A stretch of DNA of 64,000 nucleotides, taken from Dyella marensis. Its GTDB lineage: Bacteria > Pseudomonadota > Gammaproteobacteria > Xanthomonadales > Rhodanobacteraceae. A model generated the notes under the pieces. That model was not told where the DNA came from. It did not search any database and saw only the letters and a list, made by a program, of their open reading frames with translations. The DNA lies in assembly GCF_900112865.1 (NCBI RefSeq), contig NZ_FONH01000009.1, positions 62,001 to 126,000 on the forward strand. The letters are read 5' to 3'. Position 1 is the stretch's first letter. Every line of letters starts with the position of its first letter. Shown here piece after piece: positions 8,093 to 17,183 of the stretch. Position numbers and translations under genes: made by a program.

Positions 8093-8857
8093 TTACCACG
8101 CAATCGGTGCGCGATCGCGGAAGAAACCGCCGGTGATCGCGCCCTGCGGCGGCAGGCTCGCCGCCCATACGATGCCGGCCGCGCCATCGGCCACCGGGCG
8201 CCCGCCCGGGCCGCCCATGTCGGTCGCGACCCAGCCCGGACACACCGCATTCACCAGAATGCCGCTGCCTTTCAGTTCCGCGGCAAGCATGCGCGTATAG
8301 CTGTTGAGCGCCGCCTTGGACACGCGATACGCGGGGCAATCCTCGCCTTCGCTGTCGATCGCCCCGCACCCGCTGGAGACATTGACGATGCGCCCATAGG
8401 CATGCCGGCGCATGAAGGGAACCGCCGCTTCGCATAGCCGCCATGCGCCGAGCAGATTGGTGTCGAGTGCGCCGCTCACATAAGCCAGGTCGACCGACGA
8501 CGCGCGGTCATCGAGATTGAAATACGCACCGGCGTTGTTGACCAGCACATCGAGCCGGCCGAAATCGCGTTCGATGCGCTCCGCCAGCGCGTCGACATCC
8601 GCCTGCGCGGTCACATCCAGCTGCACGGCCGTGACGTCGCCGCCTTCGCGCCGCAAGGCCTTGGCCGCCTTCTCGCCGGCCGCGAGGTTGCGCGCACCCA
8701 GCAACACGGTCATACCGGCCGCGGCGAGCTGGCGTGAAACCTCCAGCCCGAGTCCGCGGTTGGCGCCGCTGACCAGCGCGATGCGCTGGCTCGGCGGCGG
8801 CTCGGTGCCGAAGCGCCCGCGCGGCGCGCGGCGCGGAAACGGGACAGGAGGACTCAT
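8093..8857 (-). CDS. SDR-family NAD(P)-dependent oxidoreductase
   Basis: A 254-residue classical short-chain dehydrogenase. After a basic 25-residue N-extension come the cofactor motif SGANRGLG, the NNAG motif in VLVNNAGAYF, the serine block IVNVSSG and the catalytic YRVSK. The C-terminal PGWVATDMGG segment resembles carbonyl-reductase-like SDRs (CBR1 type). It should reduce a ketone or aldehyde with NADPH; an Arg after the glycine-rich loop favours NADP. It is transcribed alone, 12 bp downstream of the outer-membrane efflux gene's end on the same strand, so read-through from the RND operon is possible. Substrate unknown. Confidence 0.85.
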   Translation of the reverse strand: MSPPVPFPRRAPRGRFGTEPPPSQRIALVSGANRGLGLEVSRQLAAAGMTVLLGARNLAAGEKAAKALRREGGDVTAVQLDVTAQADVDALAERIERDFGRLDVLVNNAGAYFNLDDRASSVDLAYVSGALDTNLLGAWRLCEAAVPFMRRHAYGRIVNVSSGCGAIDSEGEDCPAYRVSKAALNSYTRMLAAELKGSGILVNAVCPGWVATDMGGPGGRPVADGAAGIVWAASLPPQGAITGGFFRDRAPIAW

Positions 8858-8869
8858 GGCGCTACAACC

Positions 8870-10351
8870 TCACTTCACCTGCGCAACCTGGCTGCAGCTC
8901 TCGTCGCCGCAGGCTTCCCAACCGCCGCCGATGGCCTTGTATACCGCCACCGCGCGCAGGTTGATCGCCGCTTCCGCTTCGGCCAGCGCATCCTCGGCGG
9001 CCAGCTGCGTGCGCTCCGCATCGAGCAGCTGCAGGAAGTCCGCCGCACCTTCGTTGTAGCGCACCCGGGCAAGATCGGCCGCGCGGCGGCTCTGCGCCAC
9101 CTGGTCGAACAGCTTCTGCACGCGCTCGCGCTGCAGGTTGAAGCCGACCAGGGAATTGCTCACGTCCTCCACCGCCTGCAGCACGGTGCGCTGGTAGTTG
9201 GCCAGCGCCGCGTCGGCGCGCGCCTCGCTCGCCTTCACGTTGTTGCGCACGCGCTGCACATTGAGGCCCGGCCAGCTGATGCTCGGCGCGATCGACCACG
9301 CACGCGTGGACGGCCCGCCGAAATCGTTGCTGCGCCCGGCCAGGAAGCCGACGAAGCCACCCAGCGTGATGTGCGGGAACCAATCGGCCTTGGCCACGCC
9401 GATGCGTGCATTGGCTGCGGCCAGTTCGCGTTCGGCGATGCGCACGTCGGCACGGCGCGCCAGCACGTCGCCGGCGTTGCCGATCGGCAGCGCCACGTCG
9501 ATCGGCTTGAAGTTGCCGGGCGACAGGTCGATGTCCACCAGTTCGCCGGGACGCTCGCCCAGCAACACCGCCAGATGCGCTTCGTCCGCATGCGCCTGGG
9601 TCTGCAGTACCGGCAGCTGCGCTTCGGTCGAGGCCAGCCGCGCATTCGCGCTCGCCACATCCTGCTCGGAACCGGTGCCGATATCGAAGCGCGCACGGAT
9701 CAGCCGCATCGTCTCGCGCTGGTTCTCGATATCGCGCCTGGCCACGTCGACGCGCAGCTGGGTGCCGCGCAGGTCGAAGTAGTAGCGCGCCACTTCGGCG
9801 AACAGCGTCACCTGCGCGTCCTGCAGCGAGGCCGCGCTGGCCTGCGCTTCGGCACCGGCCGCTTCCACCGAGCGGCGCACGCCGCCAAACAGATCCAGCT
9901 CCCAGCTGGCGTCGAAGCCGGCGCGGTAGCTTTCGGTGGTCACGCGGTTGGTGGTGAAGCCGGGTTGCTGCGCGCGGCTGCGCTGGTAGTCGATATTGGT
10001 ATCGATGGTCGGCCACTGGTCGGCGCGCGTCACGCCGAGCAGGGCGCGCGACTCCTTCAGATGCGCGATGGCGATCTTCAGGTCCGGCGCGTTCTTCGCC
10101 GCGCGCTGGATCAGTGCATCCAGCGCGGGATCGTTGAACTGCTTCCACCACGCGGCCTGGAAACCTTCGGCGGTTTCCTGCTTGGCGTCCGCTTCCTGCA
10201 GAGTCAGCGGTTTCTCGTCAGGGCGGTGGTAGTCCGGGCCCACACTTACGCAACCGGCCAGCAGCAGTGCGGTTGCCATCGCGCTCAGGCGAAGGTTCCG
10301 GGTAGAGCGCCTGGCAAACCAGGCGCGTACGTTCTCAATCACAGTAGACAT
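8870..10351 (-). CDS. RND efflux outer-membrane channel lipoprotein (OprM/OprN/NodT type)
   Basis: A 493-residue TolC-superfamily channel. The start MSTVIENVRAW leads to a lipobox LLLAGC at about residues 30-35, so the mature protein is lipid-anchored in the outer membrane. Two OEP repeats follow, with the typical GPDYHRPD opening and the ALANYQRTVLQAVEDV and ARVRYNEGAADFLQLLDA signatures. Its ATG shares a base with the pump stop (TGATG), showing translational coupling. With the pump and adaptor upstream it completes a tripartite drug or solvent exporter of the MexEF-OprN kind. Confidence 0.93.
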   Translation of the reverse strand: MSTVIENVRAWFARRSTRNLRLSAMATALLLAGCVSVGPDYHRPDEKPLTLQEADAKQETAEGFQAAWWKQFNDPALDALIQRAAKNAPDLKIAIAHLKESRALLGVTRADQWPTIDTNIDYQRSRAQQPGFTTNRVTTESYRAGFDASWELDLFGGVRRSVEAAGAEAQASAASLQDAQVTLFAEVARYYFDLRGTQLRVDVARRDIENQRETMRLIRARFDIGTGSEQDVASANARLASTEAQLPVLQTQAHADEAHLAVLLGERPGELVDIDLSPGNFKPIDVALPIGNAGDVLARRADVRIAERELAAANARIGVAKADWFPHITLGGFVGFLAGRSNDFGGPSTRAWSIAPSISWPGLNVQRVRNNVKASEARADAALANYQRTVLQAVEDVSNSLVGFNLQRERVQKLFDQVAQSRRAADLARVRYNEGAADFLQLLDAERTQLAAEDALAEAEAAINLRAVAVYKAIGGGWEACGDESCSQVAQVK

Positions 10352-13300
10352 CAGTGTTCCTCCAGCGCGGGCGTGTTGAGGCCCTTGGCGGCGCGGCGGG
10401 CGGCGCGACGCGCTTCGGCGCGCTCGCTCCAGCCGCGGATGATCACGTAGAACAGCGGGGTGAAGATCAGGCCGAAGAAGGTCACGCCGAGCATGCCGGC
10501 GAACACCGCCACGCCCATGGCATGGCGCATCTCCGCGCCGGCGCCGTGCGAGGTCACCAGCGGCACCACGCCCATGATGAAAGCGATCGAGGTCATCAGG
10601 ATCGGGCGCAGTCGCAGGCGGGCGGCTTCCAGCACGGCCTGCTTGCGGTCCATGCCTTCCAGGATCTGCGCTTCGCGAGCGAACTCCACGATCAGGATGG
10701 CGTTCTTGCAGGCCAGGCCCACCAGCACGATCAAACCGATCTGGGTGAAGATGTTGTTGTCGCCGCCGGACAGCCACACGCCGGAGATCGCGGACAACAG
10801 CACCATCGGTACGATCAGGATCACCGCCAGCGGCAGGGTCAGGCTTTCGTACAACGAAGCCAGCACCAGGAACACCAGCAGCACGCACAAGGGGAACACC
10901 AGCACCGCGGTATTGCCGGCGAGGATCTGCTGATAAGTCAGCTCGGTCCATTCGAACGACATGCCGTTGGGCAGGTTCTCGCGCGCCAGCTTCTCCATCG
11001 CATCCTGCGCCTGGCCCGAGCTGAAGCCCGGCGCCGGGCCGCCGTTGATCTCGGCGGTCGGATAGCCGTTGTAGTGCTGCACGCGGTCCGGACCCACGCC
11101 CTGGTGCACGGTCAGGAACGAACCGAGCGGGATCGCATCGCCGCGCGCGTTGCGGGTGCGCAGCTGCAGCAGGTCTTCCGGCTCACGGCGGAAGCCCTGG
11201 TCGGCGGACACGTTCACCTGGTAGGTGCGGCCGAAGCGGTTGAAGTCGTTGACGTACAGCGAGCCCATGTAGGCCTGCATGGTCTGGTACACGTCGGCCA
11301 GGTCCACGCCTTCGGCCTTGGCCTTCTCGCGGTCCACGTTGGCGTCGATCTGCGGCACGCTCACCTGGTAGCTGGAGAACAGGCCGGCCAGGGTCGGGGT
11401 CTTGCGGCTTTCGGCGATCAGGTTCTGGGTCTGCTTGTACAGCTCCTCGAAGCCGACGTCGCCGCGGTCCTCGACCTGGATGCGGAAGCCGCCGATCGTG
11501 CCCAGGCCCATCACCGGCGGCGGCGGGAACACCGCGATATACGCGTCCTGGATGCCGCCGAACTTCTGGTTCAGCGCCATCGAGATCGCACCGGCCGACA
11601 GCGACGCATCGCGGCGCTCCTCGAACGGCTTGAGCGTGGCGAACACGATGCCGGAGTTGGTGCTGTTGGTGAAACCGTTGATCGACAGGCCCGGGAACGC
11701 CACCGCGCTCTGCACGCCCGGCTGCTTCAGGGCGATCTCGCTCATGCGGCGGATCACGTCTTCGGTGCGGTCGAGCGAGGCCGCGTCGGGCAGCTGCGCG
11801 AACGCCACCAGGTACTGCTTGTCCTGCTGCGGCACGAAGCCGGTCGGCACATGGGCAAAGCCCAGGAAGCCCAGCGCCACCAGGCCGCCGTACACCATCA
11901 GGGTAACGGTGCCGGCGCGCAGCACGCGCTTCACGCCGCCCACGTAGCGGTTGGCGCCGCTGGTGAACACGCGGTTGAACGGACGGAACACCCAGCCCAG
12001 GCTCTTGTCCATCCACACCGTGAGCTTGTCCTTCGGCGCGTCATGGTCGCGCAGCAGGATGGCGGCCAGCGCCGGGCTCAGGGTCAGCGAGTTGAACGCC
12101 GAGATCACCGTGGAGATGGCGATGGTCAGCGCGAACTGGCGATAGAACTGGCCGGTCAGGCCGCTGATGAAGGCGGTCGGCACGAACACCGCGCACAGCA
12201 CCAGGGCGGTGGCGACGATGGGGCCGGTCACTTCCTTCATCGCCTGGCGCGTGGCTTCCTTCGGCCGCATGCCGTGCTCGATATGGCGCTCGACGTTCTC
12301 CACCACCACGATGGCGTCGTCCACCACGATGCCGATCGCCAGCACCAGGCCGAACAGCGACAGCGCGTTGAGCGAGAAGCCCGCCAGGTACATCACCGCG
12401 AAGGTGCCGATCAGCGACACCGGCACCGCCACCAGCGGGATGATCGAGGCGCGCCAGGTCTGCAGGAACAGGATCACCACCAGCACCACCAGGGCGATGG
12501 CTTCGAACAGGGTATGCACCACCGCCTCGATCGAACCGCGCACGAACACGGTCGGGTCGTACACGATGTGGTAGTCGATGCCCTGCGGGAACTCCTTCTT
12601 CAGCTCCGCCATGGTGGCGCGCACTTCGTCGGAGATCTGGATCGCGTTGGAGCCCGGGCGGGCGAAGATCGGAATCGCCACCGCCGGCTGGTTGTCCAGC
12701 AGGCTGCGCAGCGCGTAGTTGTTGGAACCCAGCTCCACGCGGGCCACGTCGCGCAGGTGCGTCACGCCGCCGTCGGCGGTGGTGCGCACGATGATGTTGA
12801 GGAAGTCTTCCTCGGTGACCAGGCGGCCCTGGGTATTGATGTTGAGCTGGAACGCGGCATTGCCCGGACCGGGCGGCGCATTCAGCGCACCGGCGGCCAC
12901 CGCCACGTTCTGTTCCTGGATCGAGTGGATCACGTCGCCGGTGGTCAGCTGGCGCGAGGCCAGTTTCTCCGGGTCCAGCCACACGCGCATGCTGTATTCG
13001 CCCGCGCCGAACAGCTGCACGTCGCCGACACCGTTGAGGCGTGCCAGCTGGTCCTTGATGTGCAGCCGCGCGTAGTTCGACAGGTACAGCATGTCGTAGC
13101 GGTTATCGGGCGAGGTCAGGTGCACGACCATGGTCAGGTCGGGCGAACTCTTCTGCGTGGTCACGCCCAGGCGCTGCACTTCCTGCGGCAGCTTGGTCAG
13201 CGCCTGCGCCACGCGGTTCTGCACCTGCACCTGGGCGTTGTCCAGGTCGCTGCCCAGCGCGAAGGTCACGGTCAGCGTCATGGCGCCGTCGCTGGTCGAC

Positions 13301-13548
13301 TGCGAGGAGGTGTAGAGCATGCCCTCCACGCCGTTGATCTGTTCTTCCAGCGGCGTGGCGACGGTCTCGGCGATCACCTTGGGGTTGGCGCCGGGATAGC
13401 TGGCGCGCACCACCACGGTGGGCGGCACCACTTCGGGGTATTCGGAGATCGGCAGCTTGAACAGCGAGATGCCGCCCGCGATGACGATCAGTACGGAGAG
13501 GACGCCGGCCAGGATCGGCCTGTCCACGAAGAATTGGGCGATTTTCAT
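10351..13548 (-). CDS. RND multidrug efflux pump, inner-membrane subunit (MexF/OqxB-like)
   Basis: A 1065-residue HAE1-family pump, the usual length, with twelve membrane spans and two large periplasmic loops. MKIAQFFVDRPILAGVLSVL opens the first span. The proton-relay aspartates appear in the fourth span, GIVVDDAIVVVENVERHIE. Sequence flavour (SEYPEVVPPTVVVRASYPGANPKVI, GSDLDNAQVQVQNRV) is closer to MexF/OqxB than to AcrB. It exports amphiphilic drugs, using the proton gradient, through the adaptor and OM channel encoded on either side. The gap to the upstream adaptor is 120 bp and holds two strong hairpins. Confidence 0.95.
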   Translation of the reverse strand: MKIAQFFVDRPILAGVLSVLIVIAGGISLFKLPISEYPEVVPPTVVVRASYPGANPKVIAETVATPLEEQINGVEGMLYTSSQSTSDGAMTLTVTFALGSDLDNAQVQVQNRVAQALTKLPQEVQRLGVTTQKSSPDLTMVVHLTSPDNRYDMLYLSNYARLHIKDQLARLNGVGDVQLFGAGEYSMRVWLDPEKLASRQLTTGDVIHSIQEQNVAVAAGALNAPPGPGNAAFQLNINTQGRLVTEEDFLNIIVRTTADGGVTHLRDVARVELGSNNYALRSLLDNQPAVAIPIFARPGSNAIQISDEVRATMAELKKEFPQGIDYHIVYDPTVFVRGSIEAVVHTLFEAIALVVLVVILFLQTWRASIIPLVAVPVSLIGTFAVMYLAGFSLNALSLFGLVLAIGIVVDDAIVVVENVERHIEHGMRPKEATRQAMKEVTGPIVATALVLCAVFVPTAFISGLTGQFYRQFALTIAISTVISAFNSLTLSPALAAILLRDHDAPKDKLTVWMDKSLGWVFRPFNRVFTSGANRYVGGVKRVLRAGTVTLMVYGGLVALGFLGFAHVPTGFVPQQDKQYLVAFAQLPDAASLDRTEDVIRRMSEIALKQPGVQSAVAFPGLSINGFTNSTNSGIVFATLKPFEERRDASLSAGAISMALNQKFGGIQDAYIAVFPPPPVMGLGTIGGFRIQVEDRGDVGFEELYKQTQNLIAESRKTPTLAGLFSSYQVSVPQIDANVDREKAKAEGVDLADVYQTMQAYMGSLYVNDFNRFGRTYQVNVSADQGFRREPEDLLQLRTRNARGDAIPLGSFLTVHQGVGPDRVQHYNGYPTAEINGGPAPGFSSGQAQDAMEKLARENLPNGMSFEWTELTYQQILAGNTAVLVFPLCVLLVFLVLASLYESLTLPLAVILIVPMVLLSAISGVWLSGGDNNIFTQIGLIVLVGLACKNAILIVEFAREAQILEGMDRKQAVLEAARLRLRPILMTSIAFIMGVVPLVTSHGAGAEMRHAMGVAVFAGMLGVTFFGLIFTPLFYVIIRGWSERAEARRAARRAAKGLNTPALEEH

Positions 13549-13590
13549 CGGATCGGTCCTGAGAGTTCTTTAGGACAAGCCGGCCCTGCA

Positions 13591-13656
13591 GGCGCGTCTT
13601 CAGACGCGCCGGAGGGTGCCGTTTCGTTCCCTGTCCCCGCCGCGACCGCGGCGGGG
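13591..13656 (-). promoter_or_regulatory. two hairpins between adaptor and pump genes
   Basis: GGCGCGTC-TTCA-GACGCGCC (13591-13610) and CCCCGCCGC-N4-GCGGCGGGG (13635-13656) are perfect inverted repeats in the 120-bp gap of the efflux operon. No U-run follows on the transcript, so processing or partial attenuation fits better than full termination. Confidence 0.6.
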
Positions 13657-13668
13657 TGTTGCCGTCGG

Positions 13669-14862
13669 TCAGTTCTGCGCGGCGACCTTGGCGTTGCTGC
13701 CGCCGCCGCTTTGGGCCAGCTGCTTGTCGGCATCGAGGCTGCGGGTTTCCATGGCCACCTTGGTCGCGTTCACCTCGGCGCCGGGGCGCACGTGCTGCAG
13801 GCCGTTGACCACCACCACATCGTCCTTGCCCAGGCCTTCCTCGACCACGCGCAGGCCGTCCAGCAGCGGGCCGGTGACGATGCGGCGGTATTCGACCTTG
13901 CGGTCCTTCACCACCAGCACGTACTTGTTGCCGAGGTCCGAAGCGACGGCGCGGTCGTCGATCAGCGCACGCGGGCGCTGGCTGTCGCTGCGCAGCTGCA
14001 CGCGTACGTACAGGCCGGGGGTGTAGCTGCCGTCGGCGTTGTCGAACACCGCGCGCAGGCGGATCGTGCCGGAGCCGGCGCGCAGCTGGTTGTCGACGAA
14101 GTCGATGCGGCCGGCGTGCGGGAAGCCCTGCTCGTTGGACAGCGCCATCGCCACCTTCGGTGCGACGCCACGCTCGCGGCGCAGCTGTTCGAGCTTCAGA
14201 TAGCTGTGCTCGTCGACGTCGAAGTAGGCATAGACCGGATTCACGCTGACCACGCTGGTCAGCACGTCATTGCTGGTGACCAGGTTGCCGGGGGTGATCA
14301 GGGCGTTGCTGACGCGGCCGTCGACCGGCGCGCGCACTTCGGTGAAGCCGAGATTAAGCTTGGCGGCGTCCAGCGCGGCGCCGGTGGAGGCCAGCTGCGC
14401 CTTGGCGCTCTGCGCCGCGGTGCTGAGGCGGTCGCCTTCCTCGCGCGAAATGGCGTGCTGCTCCAGCAGCTTCTGGCCGCGGGCCGCGTTGGCGTCGGCC
14501 AGGCTCAGTTCCGAGCGGGCCTGGCTGAGATTGGCCTGGAGGCGGTCCACTTCGGCCTGGTAGGGACGCGGGTCGATGCGGAACAGCAGCTGGCCCTTCT
14601 TGACCATGGCGCCCTCGGTGAAGTGCACCGAGTCGACATAGCCGCTCACGCGCGGCCGCAGCTGGATCGTGTCCACCGCCTGCAGGCGGCCGGTGAACTC
14701 GTTGGAATCGTTGACCGCGCGGACCAGCACCTGGGCGACGGTCACTTCGGGCGGACCGCCGGCGGCGGCCTGGGCGTGGGTTTCACCGCGGCTGCCGAGC
14801 ACGGCCCAGCTGCCGGCCACGGCAACCACGGCGAGGGTGGCGAAGATCCATCGTTTCTTCAT
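13669..14862 (-). CDS. RND efflux periplasmic adaptor (MexE/OqxA-like)
   Basis: A 397-residue membrane-fusion protein. The N-terminal MKKRWIFATLAVVAVAGSWAVLGSRG is an uncleaved anchor or signal. The lipoyl-type halves (RPRVSGYVDSVHFTEGAMVKKGQLLFRIDPRPY and LGFTEVRAPVDGRVSNAL) flank a coiled-coil hairpin (about 105-175), followed by beta-barrel and membrane-proximal domains. It links the pump to the OM channel. It is the first gene of the operon; a 142-bp divergent gap separates it from the LysR gene and carries two palindromes. Close relatives are MexE-like adaptors regulated by LysR proteins such as MexT. Confidence 0.93.
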   Translation of the reverse strand: MKKRWIFATLAVVAVAGSWAVLGSRGETHAQAAAGGPPEVTVAQVLVRAVNDSNEFTGRLQAVDTIQLRPRVSGYVDSVHFTEGAMVKKGQLLFRIDPRPYQAEVDRLQANLSQARSELSLADANAARGQKLLEQHAISREEGDRLSTAAQSAKAQLASTGAALDAAKLNLGFTEVRAPVDGRVSNALITPGNLVTSNDVLTSVVSVNPVYAYFDVDEHSYLKLEQLRRERGVAPKVAMALSNEQGFPHAGRIDFVDNQLRAGSGTIRLRAVFDNADGSYTPGLYVRVQLRSDSQRPRALIDDRAVASDLGNKYVLVVKDRKVEYRRIVTGPLLDGLRVVEEGLGKDDVVVVNGLQHVRPGAEVNATKVAMETRSLDADKQLAQSGGGSNAKVAAQN

Positions 14863-14881
14863 GATGCGCTCCGAGAATTAG

Positions 14882-14982
14882 TGAACCGATTGGTTCAAAC
14901 CGTTCGAGGCGCGAGAGAATAGGTGTACCTTCCGGTTTAGAAAATACCCTGCTTGTGCAATGCAGTAGTGACTGTCAGTCAC
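14882..14982. promoter_or_regulatory. divergent control region of efflux operon and LysR gene
   Basis: Two perfect inverted repeats lie in the 142-bp gap: TGAACC-GATT-GGTTCA at 14882-14897, next to the adaptor start, and GTGACT-GTC-AGTCAC at 14968-14982, 22 bp before the LysR start. Either may be the LysR operator. Promoter hexamers could not be set with confidence. Confidence 0.5.
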
Positions 14983-15004
14983 GAATGAGCGCAGAATCGA
15001 CTCC

Positions 15005-15961
15005 ATGGAAGACTTTGCCGCAATATCCGCCTTCGTTCGCGTGGTCGAAGCCCGCAGCTTCGCCGCCGCCGCCGTCCAGCTGGGCATGACCCCCTCCGGC
15101 GTCAGCCGGGCAGTCTCACGCCTGGAAGAGCGCCTCGGTGCCCGCCTGCTGTTCCGCTCGACCCGTTCGCTGCGGTTGACCGACGATGGGGCCGCGTTCC
15201 ACGCACGTTGCAAGGAAATTCTTGCCGATCTGGCTGAGGCGACCGAAGCCCTTAACTATGCCACCCGCAAGCCCACTGGCCGCCTGCGAGTGGGAATTTC
15301 GCTGGCCGTGGGCCGGGCCGCGGTGATTCCGCGCCTGGACGAGTTCGAACGCCGCTACCCGGATATCCGCCTGGAGCTGTCGATGAGCGACAGCCCGGCC
15401 GATCTCAATGAGGAAGGCATCGACTGCGCCATCCGCGTGGGCGAGTTGGAGGATTCCAGCCTGATCGCCCGCAAGATCGGCTACCTGCGCAACGTGGTCT
15501 GCGCCTCGCCGGAATACCTGGCCAAGTACGGCGCCCCGCGCAGCATCGAGGATCTGAAGCAGCACCGCTGCATCAACTATGTCTATCCCAACGGCCGCCC
15601 GCGCCAGTGGCAGTTCGACACGCCCAGCGGCCAGGTCGGGGTGGATGTGGACGCGCACCTGCTGATCAACGACGGCGAGTCGGTGATCCAGGCCGCCGCC
15701 GCGGGCCTGGGCGTCACCCAGGCGCCGCACATGCTGCTGTGCTGCATGCTCGACAAGGGCATGCTCGAGCTGGTGATGACCGACACCATCTCCACCGGCA
15801 AGCCGGTGTGGATCGTGTATCCGCAGAAGAAGCACCTGTCGGCGCGCGTGCAGGCCTTTATCGAATGGGTGCGCGAGCTGTTCGACCGCACCAATGAGCC
15901 GGGCTACAAGAAGGTGCCGGCGGTCGGGAAAGCGGATGTGCCGGAGCGCCTGAGCGCCTGA
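15005..15961 (+). CDS. LysR-family transcriptional regulator of the efflux operon
   Basis: A 318-residue LTTR. The winged HTH covers residues 1-64 (EDFAAISAFVRVVEARSFAAAA, SGVSRAVSRLEERLG), followed by a linker helix and the periplasmic-binding-protein-like effector domain (from about 92, GRLRVGIS). It is closest in look to the AphB/DsdC/CrgA-type subgroup. It is transcribed divergently from the RND adaptor, the standard position for the regulator of a MexEF-like system, and probably activates the operon on binding an unknown inducer. A strong terminator follows 25 bp after the stop. Confidence 0.9.
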   Translation: MEDFAAISAFVRVVEARSFAAAAVQLGMTPSGVSRAVSRLEERLGARLLFRSTRSLRLTDDGAAFHARCKEILADLAEATEALNYATRKPTGRLRVGISLAVGRAAVIPRLDEFERRYPDIRLELSMSDSPADLNEEGIDCAIRVGELEDSSLIARKIGYLRNVVCASPEYLAKYGAPRSIEDLKQHRCINYVYPNGRPRQWQFDTPSGQVGVDVDAHLLINDGESVIQAAAAGLGVTQAPHMLLCCMLDKGMLELVMTDTISTGKPVWIVYPQKKHLSARVQAFIEWVRELFDRTNEPGYKKVPAVGKADVPERLSA

Positions 15962-15986
15962 GTTCTGGCGCCCGCTTCGCATGCAG

Positions 15987-16017
15987 CGTCCGAAACTCGG
16001 ACGTTGTTTATTTTTTT
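15987..16017 (+). terminator. Rho-independent terminator of the LysR gene
   Basis: CGTCCGA-AAC-TCGGACG followed by TTGTTTATTTTTTT: a 7-bp perfect stem with a T-tract on the + strand. Confidence 0.9.
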
Positions 16018-16160
16018 AGGATCCCTCCGCATTGCCTATGGGCTTCCGATAAAGCAAGGATCCCATCCGGGAATACGTCATTGCCTGGCCATCCTGGACC
16101 AAGGCAAGACCGCATGCCCGAACGATCCTGATCGTCAAGCCATAAGCGGAGGAACATCCC

Positions 16161-16319
16161 ATGGTCGAGCTAAGCTCAAGTGAGATCGCCCAAGTCAGCG
16201 GCGGACTCAAATGGAGTCGTGCCGAGATGTCGGACAATGTCGAAATCGATCCTGGCGTGCCGAATGACACGCGGATGATGTGGGCCGCATGGGGTAACCG
16301 TAATGAGTGGCTGGCCTGA
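16161..16319 (+). CDS. small double-glycine-leader peptide (bacteriocin/microcin-like precursor)
   Basis: A 52-residue ORF, preceded by GCGGAGG eight to nine bases upstream of the ATG. Residues 1-15 read MVELSSSEIAQVSGG, which matches the GG-leader consensus (M-x-E-L-S-x-x-E-[IL]-x-x-V-S-G-G) of class II bacteriocins and microcins processed by C39-peptidase ABC exporters. Cleavage after Gly15 would release a 37-residue core starting LKWSRAEMSDN, with five Trp or Met-Trp clusters near its end (MMWAAWGNRNEWLA) and no cysteine. No C39 transporter is seen in this window, so export would depend on a distant gene. The local DNA is less GC-rich than its surroundings. The function is inferred from the leader alone. 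Confidence 0.65.
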   Translation: MVELSSSEIAQVSGGLKWSRAEMSDNVEIDPGVPNDTRMMWAAWGNRNEWLA

Positions 16320-16368
16320 GGCGGAATAGTTCTAGCCGCTGATGGACTTCACGGTGCGGCGCCAAGAC

Positions 16369-16393
16369 GGGCGGTGGACTCCGTTCACCGCCC
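16369..16393. other. hairpin downstream of the GG-leader peptide gene
   Basis: GGGCGGTG-N9-CACCGCCC, a perfect 8-bp stem 50 bp after the peptide stop and before the lipoprotein gene. No T-tract follows, so it may limit rather than end transcription. Confidence 0.5.
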
Positions 16394-16445
16394 GGCTGCG
16401 AAGCGAAACCATCGAGACGCTGTCGACACACCAGGAATCGCGCCG

Positions 16446-16994
16446 ATGCCGATACCAGCATCCTTACGACAGCTTGCGGTTTCAGGCGCGGTTCTGGCCC
16501 TCGCGGCCGGCTGTGCCTCGTCGGCAGACAGCGATCAGGGCAGGGAGTCTTCCATCCATGGTGCAACCGGTGGAGTCACCCAGCCGAGCTCCGATGAAAG
16601 CGCAAGGCTCCTTTCGGAGAAGTTCACTGAGATCGAGGATGTAGGCGCCATACCACCTGCCTGCAAGGCCGCTTTTGCGAAAGCCACGGGAGAATCGAGC
16701 TTTGCGCTTGCCAATCCGGGCGCTCCCTATCAATCGACCGACGTCGTGACGACAGGGGCAAAATTGCCCTGGCGGCGCCTCATTTACGGTGGCCTGTCGT
16801 CTGATCGATGCGTGCTCTACTACGAGATCGGTGGCTTCACCACGACCTACGCCGTTGTCGTTTTTGATATATCGGCGCCAGGCAGCGCCAAATGGATCTG
16901 GGGAGGCGTGGATGGTTTCGAGGTCACCAGCTTTCAGTCCTTGCTCCTTCAAATAGGTCGAGGAAGCTTCAGGCAGAACGGTGGGCGTTACTGA
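16446..16994 (+). CDS. orphan lipoprotein of unknown function
   Basis: A 182-residue predicted lipoprotein. The start at 16446 gives a signal peptide ending in the lipobox ALAAGC (Cys at about residue 23), followed by a Ser/Gly-rich linker (to about 50) and a compact domain with CKAAFAK, DRCVLYYEIGGFTTTYAVVVFD and SAKWIWGGVDGFE. Two further cysteines (about residues 73 and 121) could pair. I do not recognise the family. It lies 126 bp downstream of the GG-leader peptide on the same strand, so an immunity-type role is possible but unproven. No good RBS is obvious. Base composition differs from the core genes around it. Confidence 0.6.
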   Translation: MPIPASLRQLAVSGAVLALAAGCASSADSDQGRESSIHGATGGVTQPSSDESARLLSEKFTEIEDVGAIPPACKAAFAKATGESSFALANPGAPYQSTDVVTTGAKLPWRRLIYGGLSSDRCVLYYEIGGFTTTYAVVVFDISAPGSAKWIWGGVDGFEVTSFQSLLLQIGRGSFRQNGGRY

Positions 16995-17183
16995 CAAGTC
17001 TTCGCCAGCAACAAGATAGCCGCCTTCCTTCCGGAGGGAATCGCACACCGGTTCATAAAGGTGCGATCCACGGCGGTATAAGCCATTGATCTGAATTGAC
17101 TTCAGAAATCTTCATTCGCTTTTCCGGCGCTTCAGCCGCCGTCCCGCTGGACTCCATGGGCACACCCACTCACGGAGTCACCG

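Noticed and set aside
10354..14922. Very long + strand open frame (over 1500 codons) across the efflux operon
   Set aside because: It is antisense to the RND pump and adaptor, rich in His/Arg/Gln, with no family motif; a GC-bias shadow of the minus-strand genes.
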